DNA of 6,970 nucleotides from contig DMRT01000115.1 in NCBI GenBank assembly GCA_003455235.1, forward strand, positions 1 to 6,970. The letters run 5' to 3'. The stretch's first letter is position 1, and every line of letters begins with the position of its first letter. The notes beneath the pieces are model-generated. The model ran no database searches and was not told the DNA's origin. It saw nothing but the letters and a program-made list of their open reading frames with translations. Positions 1 through 4,955 of the stretch are shown piece by piece. Source of the stretch: Chitinophagaceae bacterium. GTDB taxonomy: Bacteria > Bacteroidota > Bacteroidia > Chitinophagales > Chitinophagaceae. A program made the position numbers and the translations under genes.

Positions 1-533
1 CTTTTATAACTGATCAGGCCGGGATAGCGGAGGCTCCGCACATCCACCCCATAGCGGTTATTAAAATAATGACACCAGAACTCGCCGGCATACTTACTGA
101 TGCCGTATACCGTGGTGGGTTCGATGATAGTTTGCTGCGGGCAATGCTGCTTGGGAGAAGTGGGACCAAACACCGCAATGCTGCTTGGCCAGTACACTTT
201 GTGCAGGTTTTCTTCCCGGGCAATATCCAGCACGTTCAGCAGGCTTTGCATGTTCAGGCTCCAGGCCAGGTTTGGGTTCTTTTCGCCCGTGGCCGAAAGG
301 ATGGCGGCCAGCAGGTAGATCTGGGTGATGTTCTGCCGGATCACCTGCACGTGCAGCATTTCCTTGTTCATCACATCCAGGCTTACGTACGGACCCGTGC
401 CTTTCAGCAGTTCATTCTCTTCCCGAAGGTCGGAGGCCACCACATTGGCATTGCCGTATATTTTACGAAGGGCCAGCGTTAATTCCACGCCTATCTGTCC
501 CGAAGCGCCAATAACCAAAATTCTTTCTTTCAT
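1..533 (-). CDS. tdh: L-threonine 3-dehydrogenase, SDR/epimerase type (partial, C-terminus off the left edge)
   Basis: This gene reads leftwards from ATG 533-531 and stays open to the window edge: 177 full codons of a protein that is usually a little over 300 residues. It begins MKERILVIGASGQIG, a Rossmann nucleotide-binding loop (GxxGxxG, residues 9-15). Asp35 ends the second strand, which fits NAD preference. LLAAILSATGE (74-84), the WPSSIAVFG segment (115-123) and the catalytic pair Tyr143-x3-Lys147 (YGISK) follow, then RSLRYPGLIS (167-175). These are hallmarks of the UDP-galactose-epimerase-like threonine dehydrogenases common in Bacteroidota, which oxidise threonine with NAD+ to 2-amino-3-oxobutyrate in the cytoplasm, usually feeding a glycine C-acetyltransferase. 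No partner gene is visible. It is transcribed divergently from the fibre gene. A related NAD-dependent epimerase is the alternative, but the PSSIAVFGP and RYPGLIS motifs favour Tdh. Start: no ATG lies upstream in frame near the Rossmann strand, and the first codon falls right before it. Confidence 0.87.
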   Translation of the reverse strand, partial: MKERILVIGASGQIGVELTLALRKIYGNANVVASDLREENELLKGTGPYVSLDVMNKEMLHVQVIRQNITQIYLLAAILSATGEKNPNLAWSLNMQSLLNVLDIAREENLHKVYWPSSIAVFGPTSPKQHCPQQTIIEPTTVYGISKYAGEFWCHYFNNRYGVDVRSLRYPGLISYK

Positions 534-556
534 TATAGCAACTTTTTTATGCCCTG

Positions 557-564
557 CAAATGTA
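557..564 (-). promoter_or_regulatory. Candidate -7 promoter box for tdh
   Basis: On the minus strand these bases read TACATTTG, an exact match to the Bacteroidota -7 consensus TAnnTTTG, followed by C. The box ends 23 bases before the tdh ATG, so the leader would be roughly 15-20 nt. No TTG/TTTG -33 element stands at the usual distance (about 19-20 bases further upstream). The box sits in the 9-base loop of a perfect 5-bp inverted repeat (551-555 GCCCT and 565-569 AGGGC). Confidence 0.6.
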
Positions 565-618
565 AGGGCTAATATCTTTTCTTTATCGGTAACCGTTGGG
601 CAAACCAGGACCGCCGGT

Positions 619-640
619 GGGAAATTGCCGGGAAATTTTC
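619..640 (+). repeat. Tandem 11-bp direct repeat in the tdh/fibre intergenic region
   Basis: GGGAAATTGCC (619-629) is followed directly by GGGAAATTTTC (630-640): the first 8 bases are identical and the period of 11 is close to one helical turn. The second copy lies inside an imperfect palindrome (628-642, CCGGGAAATTTTCGG). It could be a regulator binding site between the two divergent genes, but its size also allows chance. No known operator is recognised. Confidence 0.3.
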
Positions 641-653
641 GGGTTGTTGCTTT

Positions 654-661
654 TATATTTA
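654..661 (+). promoter_or_regulatory. Weak candidate -7 box for the fibre gene
   Basis: TATATTTA matches TAnnTTTG at all but the last base. It is the best plus-strand candidate between tdh and the fibre gene. It would give a leader of about 80 nt including a GC-rich stretch (680-725). No TTG element at normal -33 spacing is seen; the nearest (625-627) is 26 bases away, too far. Confidence 0.25.
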
Positions 662-746
662 ATAAGCTTCCCTGAAAAAAGCAGCCGGGCCCCTGCCCTG
701 CAGGCTCCATCCCGCTGGCCGGCAAGAAAAGTTCAACCAGGTGATC

Positions 747-3611
747 ATGCAAAAAAACAAGAAAATGAACAAGAACTGCCTGTTATCGCTTTGCTTCCTG
801 CTCCCGGTGCACATTGCCATGGCGCAGTCTTTCGCCATCAATACCGACGGCAGCACCGCCAGCGCCAGCGCCATACTGGATGTGAAGAGCAACATCAAAG
901 GAGTATTGGTACCCCGGATGTCGAAGGCGGAACGGATGTCGATTGCCTCGCCCGCCACCGGACTGCTGGTATTTCAGAATGCGCCCGACAGCGCCGGCTT
1001 TTATTACTACGACGGGAGCCAGTGGGGCTGGATGGCCACCATAAACGGCAATGCCGACACCCTGGCCTGGAAACGGAATGGCAATGCAGCCACTAACCCG
1101 GCCAGCCATTTCATCGGCACCACCGATAACAAGGTGCTCAATTTCCGGGTGAACAATATTAAATCGGGATTGATCGACAATACGTCCTATAACTCTGCCC
1201 TGGGTTATTCGGGGTTTGCCAATAATACAACCGGCACACATAATACGGCCATCGGCTTTCAATCCATGATGAGCAATACCTCCGGCAATTACAATACCTC
1301 GATCGGTGCATTCAGTTTTTCTGTGAATACCACCGGTATCCGCAACACGGCCATTGGTACATCGGCCCTGTATTTTAATAATGCCAATGACAATACCGCG
1401 GTTGGATATGAAGCGTTGAACCAGTCTGCGTCGGTGGCCGCCAAAAATAATACCGCCGTGGGAGCCAATGCCGCCAGGCAAAACAGTACCGGAACTGCTA
1501 ATACAGTCGTGGGTGATTCATCCGGGTATCTTTCAACAGGCGCAAGCTATAATGTACTCATCGGTAAAAATGCAGGCAGGGATAACCTGGGATCATGGAC
1601 AACCCTCATCGGCATTGACGCCGGGCAAAAGAATACCTCCAACGGAAGCGTATTCATCGGTTCGGCAGCAGGAATGAAAAATACATCCGGAGGGGGCAAC
1701 ACATTCGTAGGAGATAATGCAGGCAGGGAAGTAACCACCAGTTCCAATAATTCCTTTGTTGGAACTTATGCCGGCCAGCTGAACAGCAGCGGCAGCTTCA
1801 ACAGTTTCCTGGGAAGTTATGCCGGCTACAACAATACCAGCGCCGCCAATAACACGTTTATGGGTTCCTTCAGCGGATACTTCAACACATTGGGCGCCGA
1901 CAACAGTTTCTTTGGAAGAGCAGCCGGTTATTCAAACAGCACCGGTGCCGGCAATACCTTCATGGGATCCAATGCCGGTAACCTGAACAGTACCGGGGCC
2001 GATAACAGCTTCTTTGGCAAATCGGCCGGTGTGGCAAATACAACAGGCTATAACAATGTATTCGTTGGATCACAGGCCGGGCTTTCCAATAACAGCGGCA
2101 ACAGTAATACTGCTATTGGATATAAAGCCATGGAGGATAATACCACCGGAACCAACAACACATTCACCGGTTTAAATGCAGGTAATAATAACATCACAGG
2201 GTCTTACAACAGCATGTATGGCGACAATGCCGGCGCATCCATTCGTTTATCCAACAGCAATACCCTTTTCGGCACAGGTGCGATGGGCTTCAGTTGTGAT
2301 ACGGCCGCCTACAATGCAGCCTTCGGCACCTATGCTGCTGCCTTTTTCAGTAAAGGCGAGAAAAATGTTTTCATGGGTTACAATACGGTAAACAGCCTGA
2401 AGATCGGGAATGAGAATACCGTGGTGGGCTTCCAGGCTTCTGTTGGTGATACGGCCGATCTGAACGTAGCTGTGGGTAGTTTTGCCGGGGGGAATGGCGA
2501 TGAAAATGTTTTCGTTGGGCACGATGCCGGCAAACACAACAACCTGGGAACCATGTCGGGCAGTACTTACGTAGGTTCATGGGCTGGTTTCTTTAAAAGA
2601 GCCAATTATTCGCTGCTGCTGGGCTACAGCAGCTCGGTATTGAACGAAGGATACTCAAATGCTTCGGCCATCGGCGCCTTTTCAAGGGTGGACACCAGTA
2701 ATGCGATGGTGCTTGGAAGTGTTGGTGTTAATGTGGGCATCGGTATGACCAAACCTTACCAGTCGAGGTTAACGGTATCTGCCAACTCTTCCGCCAGTGG
2801 GTTCACACTGGGTATTTTCGGGCAGAATCAAAGCGGCATATCATTACAGCAGAATAATCCCACCATCGGTTATAACCAGTATCGTGACATCAGTACCGGC
2901 TATACAAGCAGGTACATGGGTAATGGATATGCCTGGGTAAACTATATGGACCAGGTAACCGGCAATATGTACTGGAATTCAATACCCTCGGGATCTGTTA
3001 ATGCTGCTACGGGTGCAGAAACGAACAGGCTTACCATTTCAAGCACCGGTTCTGTAGGGTTAGGCGTTATTCCGAGTGGTACAGGTCAGTTACAGTTTCA
3101 AAATACGCTGGATAACCGAAAGGTTGTGTTGTGGGAAACTGCAAATACCGCTTTTGATTTCTATGGGTTCGGGATCAATTCCGGGTTATTGCGTTACCAG
3201 ATACCCGGCAGCGGAAATATCCATGCCTTCTATGCCGGCACTTCCAACATCTTTAATTTATTCGGCACCGGCAATGCCACCCTGCTGGGAATTCTGACAC
3301 AACTGAGCGATGAGAGATTAAAAGAAAGGATCGCTCCCATTGACAACACACTCGATAAACTGGGAAAAGTACATGCATACAGTTATTACTGGAAAGACAA
3401 AGAAAGAGACCCGGGCCAGCAGATCGGCTTACTGGCACAGGAAGTAAATGAAGTATATCCTCAACTGGTGAAAAAAGACAACGCCGGTATGATGAGTGTG
3501 AACTACAGCGGATTTGTGCCCCTGCTCATCAAAGGCATGCAGGAACAGCAGCAAGAGATCGCTGAATTAAAAAAACAGATCCAGGAACTAAGTGCTGCGA
3601 TAAAGAAATAG
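747..3611 (+). CDS. Secreted tail-fibre-domain protein with 17-residue repeats and Peptidase_S74 self-cleaving chaperone domain
   Basis: A 954-residue protein. Residues 1-26 look like a Sec signal peptide: basic start, hydrophobic core CLLSLCFLL, AMA|Q cleavage. Residues 30-100 hold a module frequent in Bacteroidota surface proteins (AILDVKS, KGVLVPRM, ATGLLVFQN, GFYYYDGSQW). Residues 145-645 are Asn/Gly-rich repeats of about 17 residues (pattern NxxGxxNTxxGxxAGxx); 346-498 are nine exact units. A variable region (650-850, with VGIG and LTISSTGSVGLG) leads to a Peptidase_S74 domain starting at LSDERLKER, with predicted catalytic Ser854 and Lys859, then IGLLAQEVNEVYPQL and a terminal coiled coil (about 928-954). 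Known for S74: it trimerises, aids folding of a beta-helical fibre and cuts itself off before the serine. A trimeric surface fibre is inferred; ligand and anchoring are unknown. There is no lipobox and no recognisable type IX sorting domain. Start: ATG 747 chosen; GTG 741 and ATG 765 also fit. AGGTGATC (739-746) resembles the anti-SD complement but abuts the ATG. Confidence 0.88.
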   Translation: MQKNKKMNKNCLLSLCFLLPVHIAMAQSFAINTDGSTASASAILDVKSNIKGVLVPRMSKAERMSIASPATGLLVFQNAPDSAGFYYYDGSQWGWMATINGNADTLAWKRNGNAATNPASHFIGTTDNKVLNFRVNNIKSGLIDNTSYNSALGYSGFANNTTGTHNTAIGFQSMMSNTSGNYNTSIGAFSFSVNTTGIRNTAIGTSALYFNNANDNTAVGYEALNQSASVAAKNNTAVGANAARQNSTGTANTVVGDSSGYLSTGASYNVLIGKNAGRDNLGSWTTLIGIDAGQKNTSNGSVFIGSAAGMKNTSGGGNTFVGDNAGREVTTSSNNSFVGTYAGQLNSSGSFNSFLGSYAGYNNTSAANNTFMGSFSGYFNTLGADNSFFGRAAGYSNSTGAGNTFMGSNAGNLNSTGADNSFFGKSAGVANTTGYNNVFVGSQAGLSNNSGNSNTAIGYKAMEDNTTGTNNTFTGLNAGNNNITGSYNSMYGDNAGASIRLSNSNTLFGTGAMGFSCDTAAYNAAFGTYAAAFFSKGEKNVFMGYNTVNSLKIGNENTVVGFQASVGDTADLNVAVGSFAGGNGDENVFVGHDAGKHNNLGTMSGSTYVGSWAGFFKRANYSLLLGYSSSVLNEGYSNASAIGAFSRVDTSNAMVLGSVGVNVGIGMTKPYQSRLTVSANSSASGFTLGIFGQNQSGISLQQNNPTIGYNQYRDISTGYTSRYMGNGYAWVNYMDQVTGNMYWNSIPSGSVNAATGAETNRLTISSTGSVGLGVIPSGTGQLQFQNTLDNRKVVLWETANTAFDFYGFGINSGLLRYQIPGSGNIHAFYAGTSNIFNLFGTGNATLLGILTQLSDERLKERIAPIDNTLDKLGKVHAYSYYWKDKERDPGQQIGLLAQEVNEVYPQLVKKDNAGMMSVNYSGFVPLLIKGMQEQQQEIAELKKQIQELSAAIKK
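1782..2240 (+). repeat. Nine in-frame 51-bp units encoding 17-residue repeats
   Basis: These 459 bases are exactly nine units of 51 bp, each encoding a pattern such as NSTGADNSFFGKSAGVA. Fixed positions are Asn1, Asn7, Gly11 and usually Gly15 (Ala or Gly at 14). Degenerate units of 16-18 residues extend the array from about 1180 to 2690. Nucleotides differ at many wobble positions between units, so the array is conserved at protein level and is not a recent DNA amplification. The regular Asn and Gly columns suggest a stacked beta-helix or beta-roll with one coil per unit, which is inference. Confidence 0.85.
3306..3323 (+). other. Predicted autoproteolysis motif (SDERLK) of the S74 domain
   Basis: Codons for Ser854-Asp-Glu-Arg-Leu-Lys859 match the S-D-x-R-x-K signature of Peptidase_S74, in which the serine and lysine form the catalytic pair and the chain is cut just before the serine. 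Cleavage here would release a C-terminal fragment of 101 residues from a fibre of about 827 residues (after signal removal). Both residues are present, so the domain looks active. Confidence 0.7.
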
Positions 3612-3640
3612 TCCGGGCCAGCGAATTGGGTACGGAATTG

Positions 3641-3648
3641 TACCTTTG
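3641..3648 (+). promoter_or_regulatory. Candidate -7 promoter box directly before kdsA
   Basis: TACCTTTG is an exact TAnnTTTG match, followed by CCGC and then the kdsA ATG. With normal box-to-start spacing, transcription would begin at or within a few bases of the ATG, giving a leaderless or almost leaderless mRNA. The box overlaps the right arm of a small inverted repeat (GGTAC 3629-3633, GTACC 3640-3644). No -33 TTG is seen at normal distance; TTG at 3626-3628 is only 12 bases away. Read-through from the fibre gene, which ends 41 bases upstream with no visible terminator, is also possible. Confidence 0.5.
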
Positions 3649-3652
3649 CCGC

Positions 3653-4471
3653 ATGGAAAAATACCTAAGCGAACTTTTCAGCAACCAGCAACACAACAAG
3701 AATAATTTCTTGCTGATTGCCGGCCCCTACGTGGTGGAAGGCGAGGAAATTGTAATGGAGATTGCAGAGAAAGTTGCTGCCACCTGCAAAAAACTGCAGA
3801 TCCCTTATATCTTCAAAGCGTCTTACCGCAAAGCCAACCGTACATCAGCAGGTTCGTTTACCGGCATTGGTGATGAAAAAGCGCTGGAGCTGATCAAAAA
3901 AGTAGCAGAAAAATTTTCCATCCCCACCACCACGGATATTCATACAGCAGAGGAAGCTTCCATGGCTGCCCGGTATGTAGATGTATTGCAGATACCCGCA
4001 TTTCTTTGCCGCCAGACCGACCTGTTGATTGCTGCCGCCAAAACCGGAAAGATTGTGAATGTGAAAAAGGGGCAGTTCGTAAGTGGTCCCTCAATGAAAT
4101 TTGCCGTTGAAAAAATCAACAATGCCGGCAATGATAAAGTAGGCCTGATTGAAAGGGGAAATACATTCGGCTACCAGGACCTCGTGGTGGATTACCGCAA
4201 CATTACCTGGATGAAGGAAATAAAAGTTCCGGTGATCATGGATTGCACACATGCCTTGCAGCAGCCCAATCAAACCGCCGGGGTAACAGGCGGTAACCCG
4301 GAGCTGATCGAGACCATTGCCAAAGCAGCTATTGCCACCGGCGCCGATGGCTTGTTTATTGAAACACATCCCAACCCGGCCGTTGCCAAAAGCGACGGAG
4401 CCAATATGCTGAAGTTGGATTTGCTGGAACCGTTATTGGAAAAACTCGTGAGATTGAGAGCAGCTATCTGA
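3653..4471 (+). CDS. kdsA: 3-deoxy-8-phosphooctulonate synthase (Kdo-8-phosphate synthase)
   Basis: A 272-residue cytoplasmic enzyme, normal length for the family. It condenses phosphoenolpyruvate with arabinose 5-phosphate to Kdo-8-phosphate, the precursor of the Kdo that links lipid A to the core of lipopolysaccharide. Visible motifs: FLLIAGP (19-25), FKASYRKANRTS (54-65, with Lys55 and the KANR substrate loop), TDIHT, LQIPAFLCRQTDLL, NVKKGQFVSG, GNTFGYQDLVVD, DCTHALQQPNQ (His200) and FIETHPNPAVAKSDGAN (Glu237, Asp248). These three correspond to the metal-binding His, Glu and Asp of the metal-dependent class. The fourth ligand position, Cys in that class and Asn in the metal-independent class, is Tyr26 here (AGPYVVEG), which is odd. 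Start: ATG 3653 fits family N-termini. A TTG at 3626 would add nine residues across the promoter box and is not favoured. It lies 41 bases after the fibre gene on the same strand. Confidence 0.96.
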   Translation: MEKYLSELFSNQQHNKNNFLLIAGPYVVEGEEIVMEIAEKVAATCKKLQIPYIFKASYRKANRTSAGSFTGIGDEKALELIKKVAEKFSIPTTTDIHTAEEASMAARYVDVLQIPAFLCRQTDLLIAAAKTGKIVNVKKGQFVSGPSMKFAVEKINNAGNDKVGLIERGNTFGYQDLVVDYRNITWMKEIKVPVIMDCTHALQQPNQTAGVTGGNPELIETIAKAAIATGADGLFIETHPNPAVAKSDGANMLKLDLLEPLLEKLVRLRAAI

Positions 4472-4480
4472 GTCAGAAGC

Positions 4481-4511
4481 AAAAAAATCAACAATAAAAA
4501 GATTGTTGATT
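4481..4511 (-). terminator. Intrinsic terminator for the pspC-like gene
   Basis: A perfect 10-bp inverted repeat, AATCAACAAT (4486-4495) and ATTGTTGATT (4502-4511), encloses a 6-base loop. Read on the minus strand, the stem runs straight into a T tract (seven T in a row counting the stem end, down to 4481), as in a Rho-independent terminator, 44 bases past the stop of the leftward gene. On the plus strand the stem is followed by CAAAAGAAC without a T tract, so it should not stop kdsA transcripts well. The stem is AT-rich (3 G-C pairs of 10) and hence weak. Confidence 0.6.
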
Positions 4512-4555
4512 CAAAAGAACCTGTTTTGAATGTTGCGTGCGGTTTGATTTTTGAA

Positions 4556-4777
4556 TTACAGGTACCGCAACGGATTCCTTCTTGCATTCAGGATATACCG
4601 CTTAATATTCATCCAGAAAGCCACAAAGAAATAAATGATCACGGGAGAACCGAGGGTCATAAACGACATGTAAATGAAATATTTCCGGATGGTGGAGGTG
4701 GCAATACCCATACGTTCGCCAATGGCGGTACACACGCCGAATACATGCCACTCAATAAAATGCTTCAACCGGTTCAT
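4556..4777 (-). CDS. Small PspC-domain membrane protein
   Basis: A 73-residue protein read leftwards from ATG 4777-4775 to TAA 4558-4556. It starts MNRLKHFIEWHVFGVCTAIG and carries the PspC-type layout: a short amphipathic N-terminal part with FGVC (13-16) and ERMGI (21-25), then IRKYFIY leading into one hydrophobic segment (about 33-56, including GSPVIIYFFVAFW), and a basic tail (KRYILNARRNP) likely on the cytoplasmic side. In enterobacteria PspC is an inner-membrane sensor of the phage-shock response. The short stand-alone Bacteroidota proteins of this family are usually annotated as PspC-family regulators, and their role is not established. No pspA, pspB or regulator gene is adjacent. It is convergent with kdsA and divergent from acn, with its own promoter and terminator, so it appears to be a single-gene unit. 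The symbol is left empty because orthology to enteric pspC is uncertain. Confidence 0.82.
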   Translation of the reverse strand: MNRLKHFIEWHVFGVCTAIGERMGIATSTIRKYFIYMSFMTLGSPVIIYFFVAFWMNIKRYILNARRNPLRYL

Positions 4778-4781
4778 ACTG

Positions 4782-4812
4782 TAAAAATAAAAAGATTTTA
4801 AGGCAAAACAAA
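4782..4812 (-). promoter_or_regulatory. Candidate promoter for the pspC-like gene
   Basis: On the minus strand a TTTG (4812-4809) is followed after 19 bases by TATTTTTA (4789-4782). That fits the Bacteroidota -33 TTTG / -7 TAnnTTTG arrangement with one mismatch in the last base. The box ends only 4 bases before the ATG, the same distance as at kdsA, so a leaderless or nearly leaderless transcript is expected. The region is AT-rich, so chance matches are more likely than average. Confidence 0.45.
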
Positions 4813-4814
4813 GC

Positions 4815-4846
4815 CTTTCTAAAATGGCCCGGTTTCAGTAAATTTG
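4815..4846 (+). promoter_or_regulatory. Candidate promoter for aconitase
   Basis: TAAATTTG (4839-4846) matches TAnnTTTG exactly and is followed by C. A TTTC (4815-4818), one base off the TTTG -33 element, lies 20 bases upstream. Transcription would start close to 4852 and give a leader of about 100 nt that coincides with the inverted repeat at 4851-4952. Caution: the nearby repeat is itself rich in AATTTG, so the box could be a by-product of that sequence. Confidence 0.5.
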
Positions 4847-4850
4847 CATT

Positions 4851-4952
4851 CCCAATTTGAAGGTTTGGAAATTTGAAAATTTGCCAACCGGTACATTAAT
4901 CCAGGTAAAGCCCAATCTTCAAATCGGTTCATTTTCAAATCCTCAAATTGAG
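4851..4952 (+). repeat. Imperfect inverted repeat filling the aconitase leader
   Basis: The outer arms, 4851-4872 (starts CCCAATTTGAAGG) and 4931-4952 (ends CCTCAAATTGAG), are complementary at 18 of 22 positions, or 20 of 22 counting G-U pairs. Inside, ATTTGAA (4871-4877) can pair with TTCAAAT (4918-4924), and AACCG (4886-4890) with CGGTT (4925-4929). The motif TTTGAAA/G recurs within the left arm. The structure ends 3 bases before the aconitase ATG. It may be a cis-acting RNA hairpin or a copy of a dispersed TTTGAAA-type repeat; the sequence alone does not decide. Confidence 0.6.
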
Positions 4953-4955
4953 TTT

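Noticed and set aside
69..482. Plus-strand open frames of 137 and 72 codons opposite tdh
   Set aside because: They lie wholly antisense to a clear dehydrogenase reading frame and have no recognisable motifs.
680..725. Possible RNA gene or tRNA fragment in the GC-rich stretch before the fibre gene
   Set aside because: Only short local palindromes (e.g. CCTGCAGG) are visible; no cloverleaf or known RNA structure can be drawn.
741..746. GTG start for the fibre protein two codons upstream
   Set aside because: The GTG lies within the AGGTGATC motif, and ATG 747 gives an ordinary signal peptide; ATG 765 cannot be excluded.
792..803. Possible lipobox (LSLC) in the fibre signal peptide
   Set aside because: The residue before Cys is Leu rather than Gly, Ala or Ser, the Cys is too early in the hydrophobic core, and a better AMA|Q cleavage site follows.
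783..1481. A 232-codon open frame on the minus strand inside the fibre gene
   Set aside because: It is antisense to the repeats; its Gly/Ile/Arg-rich low-complexity product mirrors the periodic coding strand and matches no family I know.
1180..2690. Repeats as a CRISPR array or satellite DNA
   Set aside because: The units are in frame, contiguous without spacers, and diverged at wobble positions, so they are protein repeats.
747..3611. Prophage remnant
   Set aside because: No capsid, portal, integrase or other phage gene adjoins it; the flanking genes are housekeeping and the N-terminal module is typical of Bacteroidota surface proteins.
3629..3644. Terminator after the fibre gene (GGTAC-GGAATT-GTACC)
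   Set aside because: The stem is only 5 bp and is followed by just three T before GCC, so it is too weak to call as a terminator.
3626..3652. TTG start for KdsA adding nine residues
   Set aside because: The extension covers the -7 box and small dyad, has no ribosome binding site, and is not needed for family length.
4526..4801. A 91-codon plus-strand open frame between kdsA and acn
   Set aside because: It is antisense to the PspC-domain gene, which has recognisable family motifs, a promoter and a terminator.
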